Shown: one piece after another, positions 1-8,749 of the stretch
Position numbering within the stretch: the stretch's first letter is position 1
How the letters are laid out: each line of letters opens with the position of its first letter
The notes under the pieces: model-generated
Told to the model about the DNA's origin: nothing
Database searches by the model: none
Seen by the model: the letters and a program-made list of their open reading frames with translations, nothing else
NCBI RefSeq assembly: GCF_019734885.1
Contig: NZ_JAAXCM010000005.1
Location: 1 to 64,000 of the forward strand
Direction of reading: 5' to 3'
From: Pseudocoprococcus catus
GTDB lineage: Bacteria; Bacillota; Clostridia; Lachnospirales; Lachnospiraceae
Length of the DNA: 64,000 bases
Translations under genes and position numbers: made by a program

Positions 1-2
1 CA

Positions 3-134
3 GGCTGGTCATTCGATTGGAATAATCCATCGATGAACTACCTGTATCATAGAACATTTTTGTGCCCTGTGCCGTATGTCCACAAAGTAGGAATCAGGGG
101 TAAAAATCAGAAATTTCCACGATTGCGGAATTGA
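3..134 (+). CDS. possible 3' end of a gene cut by the window edge
   Basis: A reading frame is open from the left edge to a TGA at 132-134 (43 codons), ending in the basic tail KFPRLRN. I do not recognise the protein. Support is weak: only an uninterrupted frame with plausible composition, placed 56 bases before the ribosome site-led start of the next plus-strand gene. It could equally be a chance open frame. Confidence 0.25.
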   Translation, partial: GWSFDWNNPSMNYLYHRTFLCPVPYVHKVGIRGKNQKFPRLRN

Positions 135-190
135 TATGGTATAATCAATTCAACGGTTATATATGTTGTCAAAAAGGGGGAGCTGCTTCA

Positions 191-997
191 ATGAACGGAG
201 CTACTACAATACAGGAACGGCTAAAAGATTTACGATTAAACAAAGGATTAAAACTGGAAGAACTGGCAGAGCAAACGGGTATTTCAAAATCGGCTCTTGG
301 CAGTTATGAAAAAGATGACTATAAGGAAATCAATCATGGCAACCTTATCCTGCTGGCAGATTTTTATGGGGTGTCCCTCGATTATCTCTTTTGCCGGTCA
401 GAGAACAGGACAGAGATCAACACGCCATTAAGGGAGCTGCATTTGAGTGATGAAATGGTGGCACTCCTGAAAAGCGGTCGGATTAACAACCGCCTGCTCT
501 GCGAACTTGCCACCCATAAGGACTTTATCAAGTTTCTTGCGGACATTGAGATTTATGTGGATGGGATTGCCACCATGCAGATTCAGAACCTCAATGCCCT
601 TGTCGATACCGTCCGACATGAAATCATTGAACGGTATCGCCCCGGCGAAGATGACCCGCATTTAAAGGTGCTGCAAGCTGCCCATATCAGTGATGATGAG
701 TATTTCAGCCACATGGTACGGGATGACCTCAATCTCATTATCCGGGATATTCGGGAAGCCCACAAAAAGGACAGCGAGAGCGCACCCCAAACTACCGTTG
801 CCGATGAACTGAAAGAAAATCTGGAAGCAGTCGAAAATTTCAAGGGCAGTCGGGATGAAAAGCTGGTTGTTCTTTACTGCAAGCAGCTTGGTATCAACTA
901 TAAAAATCTGTCAGACGAAGAATTTCGCTGGCTGATTCGGATTCTCAAAAAATCAAAGAAAATGGGAACGCCTATCAGTCAGAGGAAAAAACGGTAA
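191..997 (+). CDS. XRE-family helix-turn-helix regulator (268 aa)
   Basis: The N-terminal residues about 8-65 form a Cro/C1-type helix-turn-helix (ERLKDLRLNKGLKLEELAEQ, then TGISKSALGSYEK), which would bind operator DNA. The remaining about 200 residues are charged and helical, with no enzyme motif I recognise. The frame is open from 131, but I choose ATG 191 because an AGGGGGAG ribosome site lies 6-13 bases upstream and the HTH begins right after it. Regulators of this form are common in conjugative and integrative elements of Clostridia, which fits the mobile context to the right. The target is unknown. Confidence 0.8.
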   Translation: MNGATTIQERLKDLRLNKGLKLEELAEQTGISKSALGSYEKDDYKEINHGNLILLADFYGVSLDYLFCRSENRTEINTPLRELHLSDEMVALLKSGRINNRLLCELATHKDFIKFLADIEIYVDGIATMQIQNLNALVDTVRHEIIERYRPGEDDPHLKVLQAAHISDDEYFSHMVRDDLNLIIRDIREAHKKDSESAPQTTVADELKENLEAVENFKGSRDEKLVVLYCKQLGINYKNLSDEEFRWLIRILKKSKKMGTPISQRKKR

Positions 998-1001
998 AGA
1001 A

Positions 1002-1046
1002 AAACCGCTGTTGCATGGTTTGTTAGCTTCCATGTAGCAGCGGTTT
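1002..1046 (-). terminator. hairpin terminator between convergent regulator genes
   Basis: A 17-bp stem (AAACCGCTGTTGCATGG at 1002-1018 against 1030-1046, two G-T mismatches) encloses an 11-base loop. On the minus strand it is followed by TTTTTCTTT, so it suits termination of the minus-strand gene ending at 1104. It may also act on the plus-strand gene ending at 997. Confidence 0.6.
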
Positions 1047-1103
1047 GTGCTGTGGTTATTCAGTTAAATTTTCAGAATAACAAGTTGGGATTTTTCTTGT
1101 TAC

Positions 1104-1754
1104 TTATTTTTTTTGATTGTGGCGTTTCTTATTCCACAGTGAACCTACCAACATACCGATTGCAGAGATTATTGCTCCGGCTACAATCATTCCCAAGTCA
1201 GGGGCATTCAGTTTGTTAAAAGCAATGTTGTTTGCCATTTTGAATGTGCCATATTCAGCAAGCATATACATTACGCCAAAGAAAAGAGTGAATGCCCATT
1301 TTCCTTTTCCCCAAAAGTTATTTTTACCAATAACAATAGATACAATAAATGTGGATATAGGAAGAATAAACCAAAGAAACATCAAACTGTAACCCATAGC
1401 GTCACTTCCACTTGCAAAAAACCAGAACACTATCATTGCAAACGCCCAAATCAAGAGATAGGAGAGAATCGTAATAATCTTGTTTCTGTTGGCATTGCTT
1501 TTCACAACATTCGTACTTTCTTCAAGATAATCATAATAGCTTTTCATTTTTTGTTCTCCTTTCAATAGATAGTCAAGAGAGACATCGTAGCATTCGCTCA
1601 TTTTAATGACGCTGATAATATCTGGATAGGATTTTTCATTTTCCCAATTTGAGATGGTCTGACGACTCACACCCAACAATTCGGCAACCTGTTCTTGCGT
1701 CAGCTTTTTTTCAATTCGGGCTGCCTTGATTTTGCATCCAATATCATGCTCCAT
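1104..1754 (-). CDS. XRE regulator fused to a membrane domain (216 aa)
   Basis: Residues 5-65 are a typical Xre helix-turn-helix (ARIEKKLTQEQVAELLGVSR then QTISNWE). After a short linker (about residues 68-90) come four hydrophobic segments at roughly 92-115, 122-143, 150-170 and 183-206, ending in a basic KKRHNQKK tail. This layout is the familiar clostridial HTH-plus-membrane-domain regulator, thought to hold a DNA-binding domain at the membrane. The signal sensed is not visible. It points toward the plus-strand XRE gene and shares a terminator region with it. Confidence 0.8.
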   Translation of the reverse strand: MEHDIGCKIKAARIEKKLTQEQVAELLGVSRQTISNWENEKSYPDIISVIKMSECYDVSLDYLLKGEQKMKSYYDYLEESTNVVKSNANRNKIITILSYLLIWAFAMIVFWFFASGSDAMGYSLMFLWFILPISTFIVSIVIGKNNFWGKGKWAFTLFFGVMYMLAEYGTFKMANNIAFNKLNAPDLGMIVAGAIISAIGMLVGSLWNKKRHNQKK

Positions 1755-1875
1755 GCCACTATACCTCCTTGCACTTTTATTGTAGGAAAAACACCCACTA
1801 TTGTCTACAAAATAGCTTTGACATCACTTATTATGAGTGTCAAAATCCTTTTACATCTGCCAAATTCAAATTTAC

Positions 1876-2355
1876 CTATTTCAAATCAAAGAGGGAGTTT
1901 TCATAGTCCTTTACATAGTATCGTACATTTTTACGCCCTTTTTGAATGATGGTGTGTCCTTCTGCTTCTAATTTTTCTTTTTGTGCTTCAATACCATTTG
2001 GGTATTTAGCATTTAGTTCTCCGTTTGCTTTCAATGTTCTCCAATAAGGCGTTTCATCTTCTGAACGCTGATAACTCGCCCATGCCACAATAGAAACAAA
2101 AATTCCTGCTGTAATCGGTTCTGTAAAATCTGCACTACTTAACTCCGCAAAGTATTCTCGTATTTTCCCGACGGTAATCACTTTACCATACGGAATTTTT
2201 TTCATTACTTTGTCATAGTCGATTGGCGGTGCAAAATACATTTTACTGCCACCATATTTTTCAATACTTTTCTGGTCTGTAATGATTTGAAATTTTGGCA
2301 TATCCTTATTGTCGTGCAACATAGCATTAAAATCTTTCTTATCTTCGTTTGCCAT
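1876..2355 (-). CDS. MGMT/alkyltransferase-like family protein without the catalytic Cys (159 aa)
   Basis: The C-terminal half matches the DNA-binding/active-site domain of O6-alkylguanine-DNA alkyltransferases: KIPYGKVITVGKIREYFA is the helix-turn-helix, and the segment ending TPYWRTLKANGEL aligns with the usual PCHRVI region, followed by QKEKLEAEGH. The acceptor Cys-His is Tyr-Trp here, so alkyl transfer is not expected; alkyltransferase-like (ATL) proteins that only bind lesions are the closest idea. The start at 2355 is preferred because AGGAGGTGG lies just upstream; the frame continues 27 codons further without one. It lies in the mobile region beside TnpV. Confidence 0.65.
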   Translation of the reverse strand: MANEDKKDFNAMLHDNKDMPKFQIITDQKSIEKYGGSKMYFAPPIDYDKVMKKIPYGKVITVGKIREYFAELSSADFTEPITAGIFVSIVAWASYQRSEDETPYWRTLKANGELNAKYPNGIEAQKEKLEAEGHTIIQKGRKNVRYYVKDYENSLFDLK

Positions 2356-2460
2356 TTCTGCCACCTCCTGCTTTAAGAATAATCTGTTTGTCATTTCTAT
2401 GCAATGAGGCTGTTTGAAAAAACTTGACAACTTCATATTTGCTTAACTCTTAACATATCA

Positions 2461-2838
2461 TTACGAATAAATCATCTCATGCAAAACAATTTCTTCTGCC
2501 CGGTTGTGAATGTTATTGCAACGCTGCACCCATTCCATTTGATGGGTACGCTTCAATTCCTCGGTTACGCCCTCGGCAGTTTTCATCTGTTCCATGATGA
2601 TGTCTAACCGTTCCTGTGCCTGTTCGTTCAGGTCTGCAAGATATGTCCATAACTCCCCGGTCAATATCAATGTGTTCAATCTGGCTGGGTGGACTTCTCT
2701 TAAATATTCCTGATGTAGCCGTCCATACTTCCCAATGGGGCGGTGTTCCTCCGGCAGTTTCAAATCCGGGATGTAGTAATCTCCGACAAGGATATAATCA
2801 ATTCCGTTTTCCGTTATTCTTGGTTTCAATTTGCTCAT
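2461..2838 (-). CDS. tnpV: TnpV-like transposon protein (125 aa)
   Basis: The protein has the TnpV pattern known from Tn4451-type and other clostridial mobile elements: GDYYIPDLKLPEEHRPIGKY near the N-terminus, a central helical part and a QMEWVQRCNNIHNRAEEIV ending. The biochemical role of TnpV is not established. Start ATG 2838 follows AGGAGA at a good distance; the frame extends 10 codons upstream without a better site. It is a marker for an integrated element and lies directly beside the putative attachment junction at 2985-3017. Confidence 0.8.
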   Translation of the reverse strand: MSKLKPRITENGIDYILVGDYYIPDLKLPEEHRPIGKYGRLHQEYLREVHPARLNTLILTGELWTYLADLNEQAQERLDIIMEQMKTAEGVTEELKRTHQMEWVQRCNNIHNRAEEIVLHEMIYS

Positions 2839-2984
2839 ATTTTTAATCTCCTCATTCTGGTTTTGCAAGTCTGACTCTCCAGAAATATTGGTAAATCATT
2901 GGTAAAATTGAGAATGGAACACAAGAAATGCTATTTATAGAAGTATTTAAGACGATTTGAGACTTTTCATTCTGAACAGAAAAT

Positions 2985-3017
2985 CCTGCCGTGGCAAATG
3001 AATAGTACTTTTATCAT
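2985..3017 (-). pseudogene. first 11 codons of a LMW protein tyrosine phosphatase gene (junction copy 1)
   Basis: On the minus strand this reads MIKVLFICHGR and then leaves the family sequence (normal continuation NICRSPMAE) to reach a stop after IFCSE. An AAGGAGA ribosome site sits upstream, so a start region is preserved but the gene body is missing. A second copy at 9546-9578 matches 30 of 33 bases. The three differences are all synonymous third positions (CTA/CTC, TTC/TTT, ATT/ATC). I infer that this is an attachment junction where an element entered the phosphatase gene. Confidence 0.65.
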
Positions 3018-3039
3018 AGTTTTGGTTCTCCTTGATTTG

Positions 3040-3074
3040 CCCCGGAATGCCCTGTTTTGCAAGGTTTTCCGGGG
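3040..3074. terminator. hairpin between integrase-like remnant and phosphatase start
   Basis: CCCCGGAA at 3040-3047 pairs with TTCCGGGG at 3067-3074 around a 19-base loop. It has no clear T run, so it may be a weak terminator or part of the attachment region. It lies between the open-frame remnant ending at 3096 and the phosphatase-like start at 3017 on the minus strand. Confidence 0.35.
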
Positions 3075-3095
3075 TTATTGTGATATGCTCTGAAA

Positions 3096-3224
3096 TTACA
3101 GATTATGGCAAATCAGAGCAGAATTGAGCAAGTTGTTACTTCCTGTTAGTAGTAAAGTTGGTAGTAAAAGGGGGAAAGGGTTACTACTAATTTTTATCAT
3201 CAATGTTGGTCCTATGTCAAGATT
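3096..3224 (-). pseudogene. 43-codon open-frame remnant cut by the IS element
   Basis: Reading on the minus strand from the IS border, a frame stays open to a TAA at 3096-3098. It encodes a leucine-rich tail (PFPLLLPTLLLTGSNNLLNS and a few more residues). Its position, just before an attachment junction, is where the C-terminus of an integrase would lie, but the tail has no catalytic motif and I cannot prove identity. The opposite flank of the IS (4532 onward) does not continue it convincingly. Confidence 0.25.
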
Positions 3225-3255
3225 TAGTACAAGTTAAAATGAGGTTTTCCCCATT

Positions 3256-4171
3256 TTAACTTGCGATTGGCTCTTCGTCCTGTTGCAATCTGCGATATAG
3301 TTCTTCATAGTCATTTGGTGACATGTAATCGCAATGACTATGGATTCGATTGGTGTTGTAGAATGCCTCCAGATATTCGAACACCAATCGATATGCAATG
3401 ATTATAATCGCGGATCTTGAAGCGATTCAGCCATTCGCGCTTGATCACTGAATGAAATGATTCAATGCAGGCATTATCCCAGGGATAAGCCTTTTTAGAA
3501 TAACTGCGCTGCATGTTTGCAGTGATACGTTGGTATTCCTTGGAAACATACTGTACACCGCGATCGGAATGCATAATCAATGGTTCTTTGATTTTTCGTC
3601 TTGCCTTAGCTTTGTTTATTGTTTCAATCACGCAGGACACTTCCAATGTATTTGACAATGTCCAGGCAATGATTTTTCTGGAATATAAATCCATAATACT
3701 GGTCAAATAGACGAAGCCATCTATCGTCCAGATATAGGTAATGTCAGAACACCAAACTGCATTTGGCCGTTCTGGATTAAATTGTTCATCAAGGATATTT
3801 TGAAGTTTGCTACTGAAATCGGAGTCTTTTGTGGTGATTGTCCACGGCTTTACCCGCTGAGCCTTAATGCCCATTTGTTTCATGTACTGCCCAACAGTAC
3901 GCTCGGAAATAGTCTCTCCTGTTTTTCGCAACACTTGTGTGATTTTGGGAGCACCGTAATTCTGTTTGGATTTATCGTAAATATCCTTGATTTTGGCTTT
4001 TACTGATTCCCGACGCTTTTCAGCATTGGAAGGAACATGTTTCAGCCATGCGCGATAGCCAGAACGTGAAACGCCAAATATTTTCAACATTCCGGAGACA
4101 GAAACACGGCGTTTAGCCTTGCGGGCTGCTTCTGCCTTCTCAGTAACTTCGAGGTAAATGGCTTCCGTCAT
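3256..4171 (-). pseudogene. IS3-family transposase OrfB, frameshifted near the C-terminus
   Basis: The DDE integrase core is intact: Asp in WCSDITYIW, Asp in MHSDRGVQY and Glu in ACIESFHSVIKRE, after an N-terminal HTH_21-like region. About 3395-3398 one extra base in the stretch read CATTGCATATCG shifts the frame. The in-frame protein ends at 3338 with an abnormal tail, but the next frame continues with AYRLVFEYLEAFYNTNRIHS and the rest of the normal C-terminus to a TAA at 3256-3258. It overlaps orfA by four bases (ATGA); the A-run upstream in orfA could support the frameshift that normally makes OrfAB. Confidence 0.85.
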
Positions 4172-4452
4172 TTTCCCAGAATGTTGATGGCTTTTTTTAA
4201 TACATCAAGTGCATCCTGCGCATCACGTAGTTCACGTTTTAAACGTGCAATTTCCTTTGCTTCATCAGAAGCATAGTTGCCGGAACCACGGCTTTCAATG
4301 TCTCCGGTGTCACGCAGTTCTTTCTGCCAGCGAGACAGTGTCTGATGACTGATTCCTAAGTTTGAAGTGCAACCCTGCAATCCTAATTCTCTGTGATCAT
4401 GATAATACTGGATTGCATCCAATTTAAATTGTTTGTCATAGTGCTTTGCCAT
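4168..4452 (-). CDS. IS3-family transposase OrfA (94 aa)
   Basis: A small helix-turn-helix protein (HTH_Tnp_1 type, IAHQTLSRWQKE-like motif GISHQTLSRWQKELRD at about 33-48) followed by a leucine-zipper coiled coil (ARLKRELRDAQDALDVLKKA). It recognises the IS ends. The gene carries a run of seven A near its 3' end (LKKA codons), typical of the programmed slippage site that joins OrfA to OrfB. The sequence itself is intact, but its OrfB partner is broken. Confidence 0.88.
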   Translation of the reverse strand: MAKHYDKQFKLDAIQYYHDHRELGLQGCTSNLGISHQTLSRWQKELRDTGDIESRGSGNYASDEAKEIARLKRELRDAQDALDVLKKAINILGK

Positions 4453-4704
4453 AATGAGATCCTCCTTCAGTGCGGTAACTACATAGTACCATAAAATTTG
4501 TAATTAGGGATTCTCATTTTGACTTGTACTATTTATATTCTAGCACCAATGATTTTGATTCGTTTATGAAATTAGCAGTGTAGTTTTGTGCAATTTTTTA
4601 AATTTGCTCATTTATAGATTTTTACTTAATTTCAGCCATTCGAGTTGCTAAAACCAAGTTAACACAATACCCCCTGTACAATTTCGCGAAAATATGTGTG
4701 AGAG

Positions 4705-4752
4705 GGGGCATCGGTCTTTAAGATGAAAGAGGGTAGAGATTCACGATGCCCC
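4705..4752. repeat. 9-bp inverted repeat in the gap downstream of the specificity gene
   Basis: GGGGCATCG at 4705-4713 pairs with CGATGCCCC at 4744-4752 across 30 bases. It sits in the 253-base gap (4532-4784) between the IS border and the end of the specificity gene, where I see no gene. It could terminate the R-M operon on the minus strand, though there is no T run. Confidence 0.4.
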
Positions 4753-4784
4753 TATCAGTTAATCAACCGTATCATAAGACATAA

Positions 4785-6050
4785 TTATACTAATTCTTTT
4801 TCGAATACTTCCTTTTTCCTTTTTTCTAATGTATCTACCATCATTCTCTTTTCTACTATTCTTTTCTCGTGCATCAACAACTTTTCCAATATCTCCTTCT
4901 GACTTTCAATACTTGGTATAGGAATCTCAATATTCGAAAGTAAAGTTTGATTTAAGCTTTTTATATTAGAACCATTGCTTCCAATCGTAAGCTGATTTCT
5001 TATATCACGAGATGACAATAAGTAATATAAAAACTCACTTATCACTACATCACAATCAGGACGAACTCTAATTGAAAAACCTGAAAAAGATGTCTTTTCT
5101 TGCGGTTCTTGATCTATATACATAAATCGTCCAACCAGTTCTTGCGATCCATTTGATCTAACTGTTAGCAAATCATTTTTATGTAATAAATAATCATCTT
5201 TAATTTCACCATCAATTCTTACTTGCTGTATTTCTTGCCAAATTGGAGACTTATTATCTTTGAAATCTGCGACACTAACTATATTTACCTCTTCTCCCAT
5301 ACTAGTTTTTTTATAATTTAGGCCATTCCTAAACTGAGCAATTTTTCCTAATTTGTATTTTTCTCCACTAATAGTTTTTACAATACCGTTTATACTATCT
5401 TTTAATTCTTCAATCTCCTTTAATGCATTCTTCGCTTTTTTCTCTTCCTCTATACATAAATCTACTATCTTCTTTTGTACATCAATAGATGGGAAAGGAA
5501 TGGGAAACTCTTTTAAATCATCTGGATATACGTGAGGCTGAGCTTGTCCCTTTTGTAAATCATATATTGAATTTTGCATATATTTTAAATAATAGTATAT
5601 GTATTTTTGAGTTAACAAATCACTACAATTAACAGTGGAACAGTCAGAAGCAAAAATAGGTTCTTCCCAATAGTTCACGAAACCAGCATATGCTCCCGAA
5701 GCACTAACTGTTATTGTATTGCTAGAACAATTAGACTCATTATGAAAAAAAGCATAATTCTGTCCTCCAGCGACAACTTTTATCTTTCCAGGTTTTACGT
5801 CTGATGATGTAATAGATTTTCCCTTTTTTATTTCTGCAATTTCACCCAGTTTTTTTATTGGCCATTTAGTTATTATTTCAATCGTTTTATTTTCTTTTAT
5901 ATCTATTTTTTTGTTAAATACTGCATGGCTAAAATCTATCATATCTGATAAACGTCTGTAACTAAATAATTGTGGTATTTCAGCATTAAACGCTTCCATT
6001 ATTTCACCACTTTTTGTTCCAAACGAAAACTTAGAACAATTTTCTGTCAC
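4785..6050 (-). CDS. type I/IIB-like specificity (S) subunit, probably the C-terminal part of the adjacent R-M protein (421 aa)
   Basis: Two target-recognition domains of the HsdS fold are visible, each ending with a proline-rich border and a helical spacer: IPFPSIDVQKKIVDLCIEEE midway and IPIPSIESQKEILEKLLMHE near the end. They would read two half-sites of a DNA target for the methylase/nuclease upstream. The annotated GTG at 6050 has no ribosome site. The same frame stays open upstream to 6200, encoding a plausible acidic linker (NEDIEEDDSDKDAEVVAAIN), and enters the methylase gene at its A run. I therefore suspect a single long polypeptide made by slippage, or a recent one-base deletion. 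Confidence 0.8.
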   Translation of the reverse strand: MTENCSKFSFGTKSGEIMEAFNAEIPQLFSYRRLSDMIDFSHAVFNKKIDIKENKTIEIITKWPIKKLGEIAEIKKGKSITSSDVKPGKIKVVAGGQNYAFFHNESNCSSNTITVSASGAYAGFVNYWEEPIFASDCSTVNCSDLLTQKYIYYYLKYMQNSIYDLQKGQAQPHVYPDDLKEFPIPFPSIDVQKKIVDLCIEEEKKAKNALKEIEELKDSINGIVKTISGEKYKLGKIAQFRNGLNYKKTSMGEEVNIVSVADFKDNKSPIWQEIQQVRIDGEIKDDYLLHKNDLLTVRSNGSQELVGRFMYIDQEPQEKTSFSGFSIRVRPDCDVVISEFLYYLLSSRDIRNQLTIGSNGSNIKSLNQTLLSNIEIPIPSIESQKEILEKLLMHEKRIVEKRMMVDTLEKRKKEVFEKELV

Positions 6051-6181
6051 ATGTTTTCTTATACCATAAGAAAATTTAGAAGTATCATTTGAATTCTCTG
6101 GATTATATAAAGGTGTCTTTATGTATTTAATAGAATTAATTGCTGCAACAACTTCTGCATCCTTATCACTATCATCTTCCT

Positions 6182-8722
6182 CTATATCTTCATTTTTTTG
6201 TCAATAATATACTTTATTCCCTCATCGCCCTTTCGATTACTCCAATCATAACCTAAAAATTCAACAATCTCCTTCTTATTCGTCTTTCCATTAACTTTAT
6301 CCGGAGGCGATTGCAGCAGAGCAACTACATTGCTATTTGTTTGAATAAATGTTATTAACTTATCGCACTCTATATTTTTTGCCTCATTTATAAATTGTCG
6401 TTCCTGTTCTTCTTTTTCTAAAAGAGCATATTCTTCTGACGCCAAAAAAGCTAAGAAAATCTGTTTATATTCTTTTGATTTTTCTTTCAAATTATCTTTA
6501 TACAAACTCGACTTTTTGAACCACTCTTTTTGCAACTGCTTAGAGATTGTAATTTTTTTGAAACTGTCTCGATAATCTTTGAATATTTCATGATTTGATA
6601 TTTTTTCACCTAAAATACCATCTTGCATAAAATCAATAAACTCATCCTTGTCATATTTTTGTTTTTCAATATAATTATCAATTTCTTCCCAACTCAAATA
6701 CTGCTTATAATCTTTTTTAGCTATAAACGTATTTAATAAACCTTCCGCATTTTTCCCAACCTTTTGTGCAAAAAGAATAATTGTATTTGTTCCTGTTGAA
6801 CCAAATGTTCTAGAATTCATCACTGCTACTGAAAGGATATTAAAATTTGCAAAAAGTAATTCTCTCGTTTTTGCATAAATCCCTTCGTTACTCAATAATG
6901 AACTCGGCAAAATAATTCCCATTATTCCATTTGTTTTTAAATAAAACTTAGCTCGTTCTATAAAAAAACATTCTATCGAATTATTATTGGCATATGATTT
7001 CTCATCAACTTCCTTCGTAAGTTCAAATTGTCTTCGATCTCTCTCATCAAGAGTCTCCAAGAATCCCTTTACACTGTAAGGTGGATTTGCAATAATACAG
7101 TCAAAGCTCTCCTTATCAAAAGAAACAAATCTTGCTTCTAAAGTATTCAAATAACTTAATGCATCTTTAAAAACAATACGAGAATTTTTTGAACCATTTA
7201 TTATCGTGGCTATCTTAGCAACCTGACTTAATGTTTGGCTCTTTTCTATTCCATATACTTGAGTTTTAGAATATTTTTTTATAAACTCTGTCAAAAAATG
7301 ACCGGCTCCACAGGCATAATCCAATACTTTTATATTCTCAGAATTTGGAAATTCTGGTAATGAATTAATAATAAAATTAACAATTGGTAATGGTGTAAAA
7401 AATTGTCCCTCCGTTTGATGCACATTTTTCGAAAGAAGTCCCTCAAACAAATCACCGAAAAAGTGATTTGTATCACTGTTAGTTAAATTTATATCCTGAA
7501 TAAGTGCCGCTATCTTTATTAAAATTTGAAAATTCATATCAAATTCTTCTTTATTTTCTACATCAATAAAATTGAATTTTTTTATGTTATAAAATTTTAT
7601 TTCTTCAAACAGCTCTTTTATACCAGCAAAAAGTCCGTTTGTAATAGAACGATTAGTATCTTCGAATATCTGTTTTATATCCTCTTCTTCTTTATTGACA
7701 ACATCTACATCAAAAAGTTGTTTTTTCCCTTGCTGATATAATTTCAAAAGACGATTACAATACTCTTTCGGAGTATCTCTGGCAACACCTTTATAATAAA
7801 ATTGCAAATCTTCTGGATTATTTAATTCATCTGTTATTTTACAAAGAAATAAATCTATTAATATATAAAATGAATGTTCAAAATCAGTAATTGCATTATT
7901 ACGCAAAATAGTTGCGAACTCATGATATATAGGTTTTATTTCTGCATGTGATAATCCCTTTAGATCTGAAATAGTATATTTAAGTTTTCCAATCGTATAG
8001 GGTGCAATATCGTTTTCAAATAATCCTTTGGTTTCAAAGGATTTTCCATAAGTTTCGCTCCATACTTCAAAATATTTGCCTTTTGCATCTGCAAATGTTT
8101 TCGGATTTTCAAGTTCAGCAATACGCTTTTCGTTATCCTTTAGCGTAATAATATGACTTTTAGGGATTAAATCTGTATCATCAAAATCGACCGCAAAAAG
8201 TGCTAAATTTTCACAAAGCCCCATTTCATTTACAAGAGGTCCTAAATAGCTAAAAAGCTGTCCTCCATCTTTTTGCATAAGGTTCCATTCTTTACTAAAT
8301 TCACTTCCAAAGGTTTTATTTTCAATCAATACGAGCGGATTATATTCTTTATCAAAAACAAGAATATCGCCATAAGATGGTTTATTCACATGACCTACCT
8401 TGAATGCTGGTTCAAAAACAATGTGTTTCGCCTCATATCCTTTTTTCAATAGAAAATGCACACAAATAAGACAAACGAAATTCTCATTTACATTAAAATT
8501 AAGTGTAGTATCTCTATGAATCACAAAACCATTTGCTTGCTTTTCTTTTGTTGGAAATAATCCTTCTTTAAAATCTTCATCAACTGGCGAATAAATAATC
8601 TTCTTTTCCTTAAAATTTACATCAATGCATGCACCTGATGAATACGAATTTGAAAAAACATCATTTTTTTCAACAAATCCAATTGACCTAAGCACTTCTC
8701 GTAGTTCATTTACGGTAATCAT
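6182..8722 (-). CDS. bifunctional restriction endonuclease/N6-adenine methyltransferase (846 aa)
   Basis: The N-terminal part carries a PD-(D/E)XK-type nuclease: GDILVFDKEYNPLVLIENKT at about residues 117-137 (Asp, then Glu-Asn-Lys). The middle is a type I-like methylase: VLDYACGAGHFLTEF (SAM motif I, about 470) and IIANPPYSV (motif IV, NPPY). The C-terminal about 150 residues are helical. This is the arrangement of type IIG/BcgI-like enzymes that cut and methylate with a separate or fused specificity subunit. It follows a ribbon-helix-helix gene by 27 bases. The final codons (AAA AAA ATG AAG ATA TAG) contain the seven-A run discussed under 6193-6199. Confidence 0.85.
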   Translation of the reverse strand: MITVNELREVLRSIGFVEKNDVFSNSYSSGACIDVNFKEKKIIYSPVDEDFKEGLFPTKEKQANGFVIHRDTTLNFNVNENFVCLICVHFLLKKGYEAKHIVFEPAFKVGHVNKPSYGDILVFDKEYNPLVLIENKTFGSEFSKEWNLMQKDGGQLFSYLGPLVNEMGLCENLALFAVDFDDTDLIPKSHIITLKDNEKRIAELENPKTFADAKGKYFEVWSETYGKSFETKGLFENDIAPYTIGKLKYTISDLKGLSHAEIKPIYHEFATILRNNAITDFEHSFYILIDLFLCKITDELNNPEDLQFYYKGVARDTPKEYCNRLLKLYQQGKKQLFDVDVVNKEEEDIKQIFEDTNRSITNGLFAGIKELFEEIKFYNIKKFNFIDVENKEEFDMNFQILIKIAALIQDINLTNSDTNHFFGDLFEGLLSKNVHQTEGQFFTPLPIVNFIINSLPEFPNSENIKVLDYACGAGHFLTEFIKKYSKTQVYGIEKSQTLSQVAKIATIINGSKNSRIVFKDALSYLNTLEARFVSFDKESFDCIIANPPYSVKGFLETLDERDRRQFELTKEVDEKSYANNNSIECFFIERAKFYLKTNGIMGIILPSSLLSNEGIYAKTRELLFANFNILSVAVMNSRTFGSTGTNTIILFAQKVGKNAEGLLNTFIAKKDYKQYLSWEEIDNYIEKQKYDKDEFIDFMQDGILGEKISNHEIFKDYRDSFKKITISKQLQKEWFKKSSLYKDNLKEKSKEYKQIFLAFLASEEYALLEKEEQERQFINEAKNIECDKLITFIQTNSNVVALLQSPPDKVNGKTNKKEIVEFLGYDWSNRKGDEGIKYIIDKKMKI
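6193..6199 (-). other. seven-A run where the methylase frame and specificity frame meet
   Basis: On the minus strand the methylase gene reads GAC AAA AAA ATG AAG ATA TAG. A shift of minus one at the A run gives AAA AAT GAA GAT ATA GAG and continues without a stop into the specificity gene. The overlap (6200 down to the TAG at 6182-6184) makes this a candidate for programmed slippage, phase variation by homopolymer length, or a simple indel error in the assembly. Confidence 0.6.
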
Positions 8723-8749
8723 ATTATAGATCTCCTTTTTTATATTCTT

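Larger units (their letters stand above)
3225..4531 (-). mobile_element. IS3-family (IS150-like) insertion sequence
   Basis: The ends are inverted repeats: TAGTACAAGTTAAAATGAG at 3225 and, read inward on the other strand from 4531, TAGTACAAGTCAAAATGAG, 18 of 19 bases the same. Inside are overlapping orfA (4168-4452) and orfB (3256-4171) in the standard IS3 arrangement, total about 1.3 kb. No clean 3-bp target duplication is visible at the borders, so it is old or was involved in a rearrangement. orfB carries a frameshift, so the copy is probably inactive. Confidence 0.88.

Noticed and set aside
4532-4784. A possible continuation of the integrase-like remnant on the other side of the IS
   Set aside because: Reading on the minus strand, the frames are broken by several stops and show no recombinase motif.
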